A DNA stretch of 64,000 nucleotides from Streptomyces collinus (GCF_031348265.1 NZ_CP133771.1:6386001-6450000), one strand, 5' to 3'. Counted from the stretch's first letter, positions 25,931-37,574 are shown. A program made the numbers and translations. The notes: a model not told the origin generated them from the letters alone.

Positions 25931-26461
25931 ATGGACCTGGTGATCGGCCCACTCGACCTCTCCGCCCACGTAGACGAGGCGCTGGCCGTCCAAGCCGTGG
26001 CCTTCGGCCTAGGCCCGGACGAGGTAGCCGTCCGACGCCAGATCGTCCTGCGCCACATGACGTACCCGGGGGCCCGCGCTCTCGGCGCCACAGCCGACGG
26101 CCACCTCGTCGGCTTCGTCTACGGCATGCCCAACGACCGCACCCACTGGTGGTCCACCGTCGTCGAGCCCTACCTCCGCGCCCTGAGCAACGACCACTGG
26201 CTCGACGACTCCTTCGTGATCACCGAACTGCACGTCCACCCCGCGTACCAGAACCGCGGCCTCGGACGCTCCCTGATCACCACGATCACCGACGCCGCCG
26301 CCGAACCCCGCTCGATCCTCTCCGCGATCGACACCGACAGCCCCGCCCGCGCCCTCTACCGCTCCCTCGGCTACCAGGACCTGGCCCGCCAGGTCCTCTT
26401 CCCGAGCGCCCCGAAGCCGTACGCGGTGATGGGAGCCCCGCTCCCGCTCCGGCGTCGTTAA
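25931..26461 (+). CDS. GNAT family N-acetyltransferase
   Basis: Acetyltransferase of 176 residues. The acetyl-CoA-binding motif is ITELHVHPAYQNRGLGRSLI at about residues 99-118, followed by SILSAIDTDSPARALYRSLGY. The ATG at 25931 begins the domain cleanly. Longer in-frame readings would start inside the upstream dispersed repeat, so I reject them. The acceptor is unknown. It lies between the first GNAT gene and proS on the same strand. Confidence 0.9.
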   Translation: MDLVIGPLDLSAHVDEALAVQAVAFGLGPDEVAVRRQIVLRHMTYPGARALGATADGHLVGFVYGMPNDRTHWWSTVVEPYLRALSNDHWLDDSFVITELHVHPAYQNRGLGRSLITTITDAAAEPRSILSAIDTDSPARALYRSLGYQDLARQVLFPSAPKPYAVMGAPLPLRRR

Positions 26462-26511
26462 CCGATTTCCACCGCCGCGCACCCCCCGGATAACCTCCTG
26501 CCATCACCTTC

Positions 26512-26546
26512 CCCCACTCTCGGCTCCGCTCGAGCGGGGGGACCCC
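26512..26546 (+). repeat. Hairpin-forming leader element upstream of proS
   Basis: CCCCCACTCTCGGCTCCGCT followed by CGAGCGGGGGGACCC, ending 23 bp before the proS ATG. CCCCC-A-CTC pairs with GAG-C-GGGGG, giving a stem of 8 pairs around a one-base mismatch. As I recall the same short motif recurs at many streptomycete gene starts, so it is probably a dispersed repeat and not a proS-specific switch. Confidence 0.5.
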
Positions 26547-26568
26547 CAGCAGCAGGAGCAGAGAAACC

Positions 26569-28269
26569 ATGGCGAACGCACCGGTCCAGCGCATGTCCCA
26601 GTTGTTGGCGAAGACGTTGCGCGACGACCCGGCGGACGCCGAGGTCCTCAGCCACAAGCTCCTCGTCCGCGCCGGCTACGTCCGCCGCACCGCCGCCGGC
26701 ATCTGGAGCTGGCTGCCCCTCGGCAAGAAGGTGCTGGCCAACGTCGAGCGGATCGTCCGTGAGGAGATGGACGCCGTCGGCGCCCAGGAGGTCCTGCTCC
26801 CCGCCATCCTCCCGCGCGAGCCCTACGAGGCCACCGGCCGCTGGGAGGAGTACGGCCCCGAGCTGTTCCGCCTCCAGGACCGCCGGGGCGGCGACTATCT
26901 CCTCGGCCCCACCCACGAGGAGATCTTCACCCTCCTGGTGAAGGACCAGGCGTCCTCCTACAAGGACCTGCCGGTCATCCTCTACCAGATCCAGAACAAG
27001 TACCGCGACGAGGCCCGCCCCCGCGCCGGCATCCTGCGCGGCCGCGAGTTCCTCATGAAGGACTCCTACTCCTTCGACACCGAGGACGAGGGCCTGGCGA
27101 AGTCCTACGCCCTGCACCGCGAGGCCTACCAGAAGATCTTCGCGCGCCTCGGCCTCGACTACCGCATCTGCGCCGCGACGGCCGGTGCCATGGGCGGCTC
27201 CAAGTCCGAGGAGTTCCTGGCCCCGGCCGAGGCCGGCGAGGACACCTTCGCCGACTGCCCCAACTGCGACTTCGCCGCCAACACCGAGGCGATCACGTAC
27301 GAATTGAAGCCCGTCGACGGCTCGGACGTGCCGGCCGCCGAGGACATCCCGACCCCCGACACCCCGACCATCGAGACCCTCGCCGCCTCCCTCGGCGTCC
27401 CGGCCTCGGCCACGCTGAAGAACCTCCTCGTGAAGGTCGACGGCGAGATCGTCGCCGTGGGCGTCCCCGGGGACCGCGAGGTCGACATGGACAAGGTCGA
27501 GGCGCACTTCGCCCCGGCCGCCGTCGAGCTGGTCACCGAAACGGACTTCGCGGCCCGCCCCGACCTGGTCCGCGGTTACGTCGGACCGCGCGGCCTGGAG
27601 AAGGTCACGTACATCGCCGACCCGCGCGTGGCACCCGGCACGGCCTGGATCACCGGCGCGAACAAGGCCGGCACGCACACGAAGAACGTCGTCGCGGGCC
27701 GCGACTTCGAGGTCGGCGAGTACGTCGACGTCGTGGTCGTGCAGGAGGGCGACCCCTGCCCGAAGTGCGGCACCGGCCTCGTCCTCGACCGCGCCATCGA
27801 GATCGGCCACATCTTCCAGCTGGGCCGCAAGTACGCCGACGCCCTCAAGCTCGACGTCCTCGGCCAGAACGGCAAGCCGGTCCGCGTCACCATGGGCTCC
27901 TACGGCATCGGCGTCTCCCGCGCGGTCGCCGCCCTGGCCGAGCAGAGCGCCGACGACAAGGGCCTGTGCTGGCCCGCCGAGGTCGCCCCGGCCGACGTCC
28001 ACGTGGTCGCCGCCGGCAAGGCCCTCCAGACCGAACTGGCCCTGGACATCTCCCAGAAGCTGGCCGCCGCCGGTGTCCGCGTCCTGGTCGACGACCGCCC
28101 CGGCGTCTCCCCGGGCGTCAAGTTCACGGACTCCGAGCTGATCGGCGTACCGCAGATCCTAGTGGCCGGCCGGCGCGCGGCCGACGGCGTGGTGGAACTG
28201 AAGGACCGCCGCACCGGCGAGCGCGAGGAACTGACGGTCGAGGAGGCCGTCGCCCGCCTCACGGCGTAG
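26569..28269 (+). CDS. proS: Prolyl-tRNA synthetase
   Basis: Class II aminoacyl-tRNA synthetase of 566 residues, bacterial type. Motif 1 lies around the residues following WSWLPLGKKVL. Motif 2 is seen in NKYRDEARPRAGILRGREF and motif 3 in GSYGIGVSRAVAAL. The editing (INS/YbaK-like) domain is inserted at about residues 225-400 (TPTIETLAASLGVPASATLKN). The C-terminal anticodon domain ends with ELTVEEAV. Start supported by AGGAG in AGCAGGAGCAG. A stem at 28279 ends the gene. Confidence 0.97.
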   Translation: MANAPVQRMSQLLAKTLRDDPADAEVLSHKLLVRAGYVRRTAAGIWSWLPLGKKVLANVERIVREEMDAVGAQEVLLPAILPREPYEATGRWEEYGPELFRLQDRRGGDYLLGPTHEEIFTLLVKDQASSYKDLPVILYQIQNKYRDEARPRAGILRGREFLMKDSYSFDTEDEGLAKSYALHREAYQKIFARLGLDYRICAATAGAMGGSKSEEFLAPAEAGEDTFADCPNCDFAANTEAITYELKPVDGSDVPAAEDIPTPDTPTIETLAASLGVPASATLKNLLVKVDGEIVAVGVPGDREVDMDKVEAHFAPAAVELVTETDFAARPDLVRGYVGPRGLEKVTYIADPRVAPGTAWITGANKAGTHTKNVVAGRDFEVGEYVDVVVVQEGDPCPKCGTGLVLDRAIEIGHIFQLGRKYADALKLDVLGQNGKPVRVTMGSYGIGVSRAVAALAEQSADDKGLCWPAEVAPADVHVVAAGKALQTELALDISQKLAAAGVRVLVDDRPGVSPGVKFTDSELIGVPQILVAGRRAADGVVELKDRRTGEREELTVEEAVARLTA

Positions 28270-28278
28270 CACCGACGG

Positions 28279-28314
28279 GACCGGGCGGACTGGCCGAAAT
28301 CAGTACGCCCGGTC
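28279..28314. terminator. Terminator hairpin between proS and the APH-like gene
   Basis: Perfect 9-bp inverted repeat GACCGGGCG (28279-28287) and CGCCCGGTC (28306-28314) with an 18-nt loop, 9 bp after the proS stop and between convergent genes. It may work in both directions. Confidence 0.65.
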
Positions 28315-28368
28315 CCCGCGGCCGGTCCGGGCCGGCGGCCCTGGGGCGCGGCACGCGGGCGCCGCGCC

Positions 28369-29268
28369 CTACAGCCAGCTCGCGAACTCCAGCAGCAGCT
28401 CCGCGTCGCGCGGGCGTCCGACCCGCCCCGCCCGCACGCCCGACTCCACGGCCCGGAACAGCGTCCAGCCCCGCAGCCGCTCCTGGTCCACGTCCAGGGA
28501 CTCGGCGAGCCGCTTCACCCGGCGCCGGGTCGTGGCCGCGCCGGACGGCTGGGCGATCAGGTCCTCCACCCGGTCCCGGACCAGCCGGGCCAGATCGAAG
28601 GCGCACTCGCCGACCACCGGGTCGGGCCCCACGGCCAGCCACGGCATCCGCTCCCCGGCGAGCACCTTGCTCTGCCGGAACGTGCCGTGCAGCAGCCGGT
28701 GTTCGGGCGGCGCGGCCAGCAGCTCCTCGCGCGCCGCGAGCGCCACGTCGACCAGGGGCGCCACCTCGGGAGCGGCCTGCGCGCGCGCCCGCATCGCCTC
28801 CGACTGCCGCCCGGTCCGCTCGGCCACGGTCTCGAAGGGGAACCCGGCGGGCGGCTCCACCCACAGCCGCCGCAGCGTCCCCGCCGCCTCCAGCAGCGCC
28901 TTCGCCTCCGGCAGCGACCGCACCGACACGTCCGGATGCAGCCGCTCCAGCAGCAGGACCCCTTCCGCGGAGAAGGGCTCCAGCAACTGCACCGCACCCC
29001 GCCCGGCCCAGTGCGCCAGCGCGGCCCGCTCCGCCTCCGGGCGGGCCCGGCCCGGCGCCAGCTTGAGCACGGCCGGCGTCCCGTCCGCGGCCCGCACCAG
29101 CACGACTAGGCTGCTGCGCCCGCCGGGCACCTGCACCCGCTCCACGGTCAACTCGCGTAGCGCGACGGCCCGCTGCGCCGCCCCGGGCAGCTCCTCCAGC
29201 CAGTCGTCACCGTCCGGTGCCGTCTCACCGAGCGCCCTGACCAGGCGCTTCGGCGGTTCGAAAACCAT
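28369..29268 (-). CDS. APH-fold (aminoglycoside phosphotransferase-like) protein with degenerate active site
   Basis: Protein of 299 residues with the layout of the APH/streptomycin 6-kinase group. An N-lobe holds the Lys of AVLKLAPG, a linker follows, then a C-lobe with LLHGTFRQSKVLAG at about 192-205 and VGPDPVVGECAFDLARL after it. Active members read HGDxHxxN in the first motif; here it is HGTFRQSK (His194, Gly195, Thr196), so the catalytic Asp and metal-binding Asn are both missing. It is therefore a likely pseudokinase or has another function. An actinobacterial homologue near proS is expected from synteny. Nothing here supports antibiotic resistance. Confidence 0.8.
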   Translation of the reverse strand: MVFEPPKRLVRALGETAPDGDDWLEELPGAAQRAVALRELTVERVQVPGGRSSLVVLVRAADGTPAVLKLAPGRARPEAERAALAHWAGRGAVQLLEPFSAEGVLLLERLHPDVSVRSLPEAKALLEAAGTLRRLWVEPPAGFPFETVAERTGRQSEAMRARAQAAPEVAPLVDVALAAREELLAAPPEHRLLHGTFRQSKVLAGERMPWLAVGPDPVVGECAFDLARLVRDRVEDLIAQPSGAATTRRRVKRLAESLDVDQERLRGWTLFRAVESGVRAGRVGRPRDAELLLEFASWL

Positions 29269-29316
29269 GAGCGAGTCGTTCCCTTCGTGCCGTCCTCGGT
29301 GCGTGCCCCGCGCGGG

Positions 29317-29781
29317 TCACGCCGTCGGCGCCGCCGAGGGCGGAGCCGTGCCGGCCCGCTCCGCGAGCCCAGGGAAGGCTACGCTCTCGCCGCGCCAGCG
29401 CACCGCCCGTACCGCCGCCTCCCGCAGCGCCTCCGCGGCCAGGGCCCGCCGCCCGCCGCCCGCGGCGCGCACCAGGTCGGCGTACACCCCGGCCACCCGG
29501 TCCTCCAGCTCGGCGGCGAGCCGCACGGCCGCCGGCGAGTCCGGCACCTGGAACGGCAGCGCGTAACCGGCGGACGCGGCCACCGGCCGGCCCCCCAGGT
29601 CCTTCACCTCACGCACCAGCGCATCCCGGCGTGCCCGGTGCGCGTCGTACGCCGTGACCGCCTCGGTGCGGCGGCCGTCAGCGATCCTCCCGCCGACGAC
29701 GCCGTAGCCGTACACCGCCGCGTGCTCGGCCGCCAGCGCGGCCTGCAGGGCCCGCAGCTCCCGGTCCTTCTCCTCGCTCAC
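29317..29781 (-). CDS. Ferritin-like (DUF4439) protein
   Basis: Helical protein of 154 residues matching the DUF4439 ferritin-like family: LQAALAAEHAAVYGYGVVGG, AYDAHRARRDALV and ALREAAVRAVRW supply the Glu/His-bearing helices. Metal binding and function are unproven for this family. No signal peptide. The GTG start overlaps the stop of the upstream lipoprotein gene (GTGA), so the two are translated together. Confidence 0.8.
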   Translation of the reverse strand: MSEEKDRELRALQAALAAEHAAVYGYGVVGGRIADGRRTEAVTAYDAHRARRDALVREVKDLGGRPVAASAGYALPFQVPDSPAAVRLAAELEDRVAGVYADLVRAAGGGRRALAAEALREAAVRAVRWRGESVAFPGLAERAGTAPPSAAPTA

Positions 29782-30311
29782 GCGTCCCCCTCCGTCAGCA
29801 GATACACGTGCACCGCTCCGGCCGCCGCCACCGACGCCAGCAGTCGCGCCAGCTCACCCGGCACCCCGCCCAGGGCCTTGGCCCGCCGGTCGGCGAGCTC
29901 CTTCTCCGCCGTGGCGAGCCCGGCAAGGGCGTCCTTGTCGTTGTCCGGCACCGCCGCGGACGGTGAGGGCGAGGCCGAAGAGGACACCGATGCCGCAGGG
30001 GACGCCGAGGGCGATGCTTTCCGGCCACCGCCGAGGGCCCGCGCGTGCCGTACGACCTCCTCGCGCAGCGGCCCCAACCGGCCCGCGAGCCCCGGCCGGG
30101 CGGCGATCACCGCGTCGTAGCGCTCCGCCAGCGCCTCGCTGTCCCGGGCCGCACGAGCGCGCGCCCGGTCGGCGGCCGGCTGGCCGTCCCCGGCCGGGCG
30201 GCCGGAATCCCCGCCGGTGCAGCCCGCCAGGGCGAGAGCCGCCGGGCCGACGGCGAGCAGACTCCTTCTGCGCGGCCCCGAGCGGGCACGCGGCGATGGG
30301 GGGAACGGCAC
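29778..30311 (-). CDS. Putative lipoprotein co-transcribed with the ferritin-like gene
   Basis: Protein of 177 residues with a signal sequence (PRRRSLLAVGPAALALAG) and lipobox LALAGC. The mature part is helical and charged, with a low-complexity Ser/Pro/Ala run (about residues 98-120) followed by a helix-rich end. I do not recognise a named domain. The GTG start has a GAGGAC site. Coupling to the DUF4439 gene suggests a joint envelope role, which is inference. The 216 bp to rimP on the right hold no gene that I can support. Confidence 0.75.
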   Translation of the reverse strand: MPFPPSPRARSGPRRRSLLAVGPAALALAGCTGGDSGRPAGDGQPAADRARARAARDSEALAERYDAVIAARPGLAGRLGPLREEVVRHARALGGGRKASPSASPAASVSSSASPSPSAAVPDNDKDALAGLATAEKELADRRAKALGGVPGELARLLASVAAAGAVHVYLLTEGDA

Positions 30312-30527
30312 GTCAGACGTCCTCGGGGCTCGTTTCGAGAAACATTCGAGAAAGAAGGGACTGCGAGGGCTGCACGCCCGTGATCACGGTACCCGGGCCC
30401 CCGCCCCGCATCACTCAGCGGCACCGTTCGTGACCGGGTGGACGGCAACACTCCCCGCGACCGGATACCCTTTGACCAGACACGCGACCCATCCCACAAC
30501 AGCACACGCGGCCGAGGAGTCACCCGG

Positions 30528-31028
30528 ATGAGCACCACCCAGAGCGAGAGGCTGCGAGGACTGCTGGAGCCGCTCGTCACGTCTCAGGGCCTGGACCTCG
30601 AAGAGATCGAAGTGGACTCCGTAGGACGCAAGCGTGTGCTGCGCGTCGTCGTCGACTCGGACACGGGCGCCGACCTGGACCAGATCGCCGATGTGAGCCG
30701 CGTGCTCTCGGCGAAGCTCGACGAGACGGACGCGATGGGTGAGGGCGAGTACACCCTCGAAGTGGGCACCCCGGGCGCGGAGCGCCCCCTCACGGAACAC
30801 CGGCACTACGTCCGCGCCACCGAGCGGCTGGTGAAGTTCCAGCTGGCCGAGGGCGGCGAGCTGGTCGCCAGGATCCTGAAGGTCGACGACGAGGGTGTCG
30901 ACACCGAGGTGCCCGGAGTGAAGGGCCGCAAGGCCACCGCACGCAGACTCGCCTTCGACGACATCGTCCGGGCGCGTGTCCAGGTCGAGTTCAGCCGCAA
31001 GGACAACAAGAAGGAAGAGGAGGCGTAG
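30528..31028 (+). CDS. rimP: Ribosome maturation factor RimP
   Basis: Factor of 166 residues for 30S subunit assembly. The N-terminal alpha/beta domain contains LEEIEVDSVGRKRVLRVVVD and the motif YTLEVGTPGAERPL is diagnostic. The C-terminal SH3-like domain spans about 90-160. The ATG is supported by GAGGAGT; an in-frame extension to 30438 is not family-like. It begins the operon rimP-nusA-ylxR-infB-DUF503-rbfA-truB. Confidence 0.96.
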   Translation: MSTTQSERLRGLLEPLVTSQGLDLEEIEVDSVGRKRVLRVVVDSDTGADLDQIADVSRVLSAKLDETDAMGEGEYTLEVGTPGAERPLTEHRHYVRATERLVKFQLAEGGELVARILKVDDEGVDTEVPGVKGRKATARRLAFDDIVRARVQVEFSRKDNKKEEEA

Positions 31029-31030
31029 CC

Positions 31031-32029
31031 GTGGACATCGACATGAGCGCCCTGCGGGGCTTGGTTCGGGAGAAGGAGATCTCCTTCTCCCTGCTGGTCG
31101 AGGCGATCGAATCGGCCCTCCTCATCGCCTACCACCGCACCGAGGGAAGCCGCCGCCACGCGCGCGTGGAGCTCAACCGGGAGACCGGCCATGTGACCGT
31201 GTGGGCGAAGGAGGACCCCGACGACCTCGAGGAGGGCCAGGAGGCCCGCGAGTTCGACGACACCCCGTCCGGCTTCGGCCGTATCGCCGCCACCACGGCC
31301 AAGCAGGTCATCCTGCAGCGCCTGCGCGACGCCGAGGACGACGCGACGCTCGGCGAGTACGCCGGCCGCGAGGGCGACATCGTCACCGGCGTGGTCCAGC
31401 AGGGCCGCGACCCGAAGAACGTGCTCGTCGACATCGGCAAGCTGGAGGCCATCCTGCCCGTGCAGGAGCAGGTGCCGGGGGAGACCTACCCGCACGGCAT
31501 GCGGCTGCGCAGCTACGTCGTCCGGGTCGCCAAGGGCGTCCGCGGCCCGTCCGTGACGCTGTCGCGCACGCACCCCAACCTGGTGAAGAAGCTCTTCGCC
31601 CTGGAGGTGCCGGAGATCGCCGACGGCTCGGTGGAGATCGCCGCGATCGCCCGTGAGGCCGGTCACCGCACGAAGATCGCCGTACGGTCCACCCGCTCCG
31701 GGCTGAACGCCAAGGGCGCCTGCATCGGCCCCATGGGCGGCCGCGTGCGCAACGTCATGGGCGAGCTGAACGGTGAGAAGATCGACATCGTCGACTGGTC
31801 GGAGGACCCGGGCGACATGGTGGCGAACGCGCTGTCCCCGGCCCGGGTGTCCAAGGTGGAGATCGTGGACATGGCGACCCGGTCGGCCCGGGTGACCGTC
31901 CCCGATTACCAGCTGTCCCTGGCCATCGGCAAGGAAGGGCAGAACGCCCGCCTCGCGGCCCGGCTGACCGGCTGGCGGATCGACATCCGCCCGGACACCG
32001 AACCGGCCGCGAACAGCTCCGAGGAATAG
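31031..32029 (+). CDS. nusA: Transcription termination/antitermination factor NusA
   Basis: RNA-polymerase-binding factor of 332 residues, the short actinobacterial form without the two C-terminal AR repeats. It has an N-terminal polymerase-binding domain, an S1 domain (about 110-185, GREGDIVTGVVQQG), and KH1 and KH2 RNA-binding domains (GACIGPMGGRVRNVMGEL; LAIGKEGQNARLAARLTGW). The GTG lies 3 bp after the rimP stop. Confidence 0.97.
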   Translation: MDIDMSALRGLVREKEISFSLLVEAIESALLIAYHRTEGSRRHARVELNRETGHVTVWAKEDPDDLEEGQEAREFDDTPSGFGRIAATTAKQVILQRLRDAEDDATLGEYAGREGDIVTGVVQQGRDPKNVLVDIGKLEAILPVQEQVPGETYPHGMRLRSYVVRVAKGVRGPSVTLSRTHPNLVKKLFALEVPEIADGSVEIAAIAREAGHRTKIAVRSTRSGLNAKGACIGPMGGRVRNVMGELNGEKIDIVDWSEDPGDMVANALSPARVSKVEIVDMATRSARVTVPDYQLSLAIGKEGQNARLAARLTGWRIDIRPDTEPAANSSEE

Positions 32030-32130
32030 ATCCAAGCCGCGCGTCGTTCAGATCACGACAGCTTCACGCGCGGAACTGTTCGATCCCTGCCCCAAAGGGG
32101 TGAGGGGCGTACGGGGAGGTAGACTTAACA

Positions 32131-32427
32131 GTGTCTGGCCGGACGCGCGCCCGCGCATGCCCTGAACGCACCTGTGTGGGGTGTCGGGAGCGAGCGGCCA
32201 AGGCCGAACTGCTGCGGATCGTAGCGATCAAGGACGAGTGCGTCCCTGATCCACGCGGTACGCTGCCCGGCCGGGGTGCGTACGTTCACCCCGCACCGGT
32301 CTGTCTCGACCAGGCGGTACGCCGCCGGGCGTTCCCGCGGGCACTGCGCGTCCCGGGGCCGCTCGACACAAAGGCGTTGCGTCGATACGTCGAGCAGACG
32401 ACAGTTGCCGAGCAGGCAACACGGTAA
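32131..32427 (+). CDS. YlxR (DUF448) family RNA-binding protein
   Basis: Small basic protein of 98 residues with the YlxR motif RTCVGCRERAAKAELLRIV and the conserved GRGAYVH loop. It is believed to bind RNA (RNase P has been proposed as a partner for this family). It sits in its universal place between nusA and infB. GTG start with GGGGAGG upstream. Confidence 0.93.
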   Translation: MSGRTRARACPERTCVGCRERAAKAELLRIVAIKDECVPDPRGTLPGRGAYVHPAPVCLDQAVRRRAFPRALRVPGPLDTKALRRYVEQTTVAEQATR

Positions 32428-32433
32428 GACGTG

Positions 32434-32453
32434 CCGTACGGAACCCCGTACGG
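32434..32453 (+). terminator. Small hairpin between ylxR and infB (possible attenuator)
   Basis: CCGTACGG-AACC-CCGTACGG: each arm is itself a palindrome, and together they form an 8-bp stem with a 4-nt loop, 6 bp after the ylxR stop. Because the operon continues into infB it would be a partial terminator or an RNA-processing site. This is inference from structure only. Confidence 0.45.
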
Positions 32454-32489
32454 CTAGGTACCTCGCGAGTCGAAAGCAGGTCGAGATTG

Positions 32490-32521
32490 CGATGAGCACT
32501 CGATGAGTACGCGATGAGTAC
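32490..32521 (+). repeat. Triple direct repeat in the infB leader
   Basis: CGATGAGCAC (32490), CGATGAGTAC (32501) and CGATGAGTAC (32512) with an 11-bp period, 52 bp before the infB GTG. It is AT-richer than its surroundings. Each unit holds an ATGAG, so it could also arise from slippage. No function known. Confidence 0.7.
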
Positions 32522-32572
32522 GCCCATGAACTAGCGACGGTCCGGACGCAACCCGGACCTCAAAGGAGCGAA

Positions 32573-35686
<3,114 letters not shown>

Positions 35687-35819
35687 CCTGAGTCACGATC
35701 GGGGCCGATCGGCGGGACTTATTCCGTCGATCGGCCCCGGCCGTTGCGTGTACGGTTCCCGTATCGGCGTCGAAGCGTGGCGCCCGTACCCCGAACCGGC
35801 GGGACATCCGGATACACAC

Positions 35820-36113
35820 ATGTATGTGGGGACTCTGTCCTTCGATCTGCTCCTCGGCGACGTCCGCTCGCTCAAGGAGAAACGCTCCGTGGTCCGTCCG
35901 ATCGTCGCCGAGCTCCAGCGCAAGTACGGGGTGAGCGCGGCCGAGACGGGGAACCAGGACCTCCACCGCAGGGCCGAGATCGGACTCGCGGTGGTCTCGG
36001 GGGAGACGGGACACCTCACCGACGTCCTGGACCGCTGTGAGCGGCTCGTCGCCGGGCGGCCCGAAGTCGAACTGCTCTCGGTTCGACGCAGGCTCCACAG
36101 CGACGAAGACTGA
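35820..36113 (+). CDS. DUF503 (YlxP) family protein
   Basis: Protein of 97 residues with the family opening MYVGTLSFDLLLGDVRSLKEKRSVV. It lies in its conserved place between infB and rbfA. A role in ribosome biogenesis or RNA metabolism is inferred from gene order only. The 133 bp after infB contain an inverted repeat (GGGGCCGATCG / CGATCGGCCCC at 35700-35738) that may reduce read-through. Confidence 0.92.
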   Translation: MYVGTLSFDLLLGDVRSLKEKRSVVRPIVAELQRKYGVSAAETGNQDLHRRAEIGLAVVSGETGHLTDVLDRCERLVAGRPEVELLSVRRRLHSDED

Positions 36114-36145
36114 AGCAACAAGTAAGCACTTAAGGAGACGGACCA

Positions 36146-36598
36146 GTGGCCGACAACGCGCGTGCCAAGAGGCTGGCGGACCTCATCCGAGAGGTGGTGG
36201 CCCAGAAGCTGCAGCGCGGGATCAAGGATCCGCGGCTCGGCTCGCACGTCACCATCACGGACACCCGGGTCACCGGCGACCTCAGGGAGGCGACCGTCTT
36301 CTACACGGTGTACGGGGACGACGAGGAGCGCGCGGCGGCCGCCGCCGGCCTGGAGAGCGCCAAGGGCATCCTGCGCTCCGAGGTGGGCCGGGCCGCCGGG
36401 GTGAAGTTCACGCCGACCCTGGCCTTCGTCATGGACGCCCTCCCGGAGAACGCCCGCACCATCGAGGACCTCCTCGACAAGGCGCGCCAGTCCGACGAGA
36501 AGGTGCGCGAGGCGTCCGCGGGCGCGAAGTACGCCGGCGAGGCCGACCCGTACCGCAAGCCCGACGAGGACGACGAGACGGACACCAGCGCAGAATGA
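36146..36598 (+). CDS. rbfA: Ribosome-binding factor A
   Basis: KH-fold protein of 150 residues needed for 16S rRNA 5'-end maturation and 30S assembly. It shows RAKRLADLIREVVAQKLQRG and VTITDTRVTGDLREATVFYT. An acidic C-terminal tail is typical of actinobacterial members. The GTG follows AAGGAGACGG. Its stop overlaps the truB start (ATGA). Confidence 0.96.
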   Translation: MADNARAKRLADLIREVVAQKLQRGIKDPRLGSHVTITDTRVTGDLREATVFYTVYGDDEERAAAAAGLESAKGILRSEVGRAAGVKFTPTLAFVMDALPENARTIEDLLDKARQSDEKVREASAGAKYAGEADPYRKPDEDDETDTSAE

Positions 36599-37500
36599 CC
36601 CAGAAGCACACCACGCCCGACGGCCTCGTCATCGTCGACAAGCCGTCGGGCTTCACTTCGCACGACGTCGTCGCCAAGATGCGCGGCATCGCCAGAACGC
36701 GACGCGTCGGGCACGCCGGCACCCTCGACCCGATGGCGACGGGTGTCCTCGTCCTCGGCGTCGAGAGGGCCACCAAGCTCCTCGGCCACCTCGCGCTGAC
36801 CGAGAAGGAGTACCTGGGCACCATCCGGCTCGGGCAGAACACCCTCACGGACGACGCCGAGGGGGAGATCACCTCCTCCACGGACGCCTCGAAGGTCACC
36901 CGTGACGCCATCGACGCCGGCATCGCCGCGCTGACCGGCGACATCATGCAGGTGCCGTCCAAGGTCAGCGCCATCAAGATCAACGGCGTGCGCTCGTACA
37001 AGCGGGCCCGGGAGGGCGAGGAGTTCGAGATCCCGGCCCGCCCCGTGACGGTCTCCTCCTTCGGCGTGTACGACGTCCGGGACGCCGTCGCCGACGACGG
37101 CACGGCCGTCCTCGACCTGGTCGTCTCGGTCGTCTGCTCCTCCGGCACCTACATCCGGGCCCTCGCCCGCGACCTGGGCGCCGGCCTGGGCGTCGGCGGT
37201 CACCTCACCGCGCTGCGCCGCACCCGCGTCGGCCCCTACAAGCTGGACGCGGCCCGCACCCTCGACCAGCTCCAGCAGGAGCTGACCGTGATGCCGATCG
37301 CCGAGGCCGCCACGGCCGCGTTCCCCCGCTGGGACGTCGACACCCGCCGGGCCAAGCTGCTCACCAACGGCGTGCGGCTGGACATGCCCGAGACGTACGC
37401 GGGCGCCGGCCCGGTCGCCGTCTTCGACCCGGAGGGCCGCTTCCTCGCGCTCGTGGAGGAGCAGCGGGGCAAGGCCAAGAGCCTGGCCGTCTTCGCCTGA
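36595..37500 (+). CDS. truB: tRNA pseudouridine(55) synthase
   Basis: Enzyme of 301 residues making the T-loop pseudouridine 55 in tRNAs. It opens with GLVIVDKPSGFTSHDVV. The catalytic Asp lies in HAGTLDPMATGVLVLG at about residue 44. KVSAIKINGVRSYKRAREG and CSSGTYIRALARDLG are the other family motifs, and a PUA-like C-terminal part completes it. It ends the operon; a strong hairpin follows at 37528. Confidence 0.97.
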   Translation: MTQKHTTPDGLVIVDKPSGFTSHDVVAKMRGIARTRRVGHAGTLDPMATGVLVLGVERATKLLGHLALTEKEYLGTIRLGQNTLTDDAEGEITSSTDASKVTRDAIDAGIAALTGDIMQVPSKVSAIKINGVRSYKRAREGEEFEIPARPVTVSSFGVYDVRDAVADDGTAVLDLVVSVVCSSGTYIRALARDLGAGLGVGGHLTALRRTRVGPYKLDAARTLDQLQQELTVMPIAEAATAAFPRWDVDTRRAKLLTNGVRLDMPETYAGAGPVAVFDPEGRFLALVEEQRGKAKSLAVFA

Positions 37501-37527
37501 CGGAGGAACCGGGGGCCGGGTGTCCGT

Positions 37528-37574
37528 CCGTGGAGCGGCGGCCACGGGGTACCTCCACTGCCGCCGCTCCACGG
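37528..37574. terminator. Terminator hairpin at the end of the rimP-truB operon
   Basis: Perfect 14-bp inverted repeat CCGTGGAGCGGCGG (37528-37541) and CCGCCGCTCCACGG (37561-37574) with a 19-nt loop, 27 bp after the truB stop, followed by a C-rich stretch. Confidence 0.85.

Noticed and set aside
28369..29268. Aminoglycoside resistance gene
   Set aside because: Only the fold is shared; the catalytic Asp and Asn of HGDxHxxN are absent.
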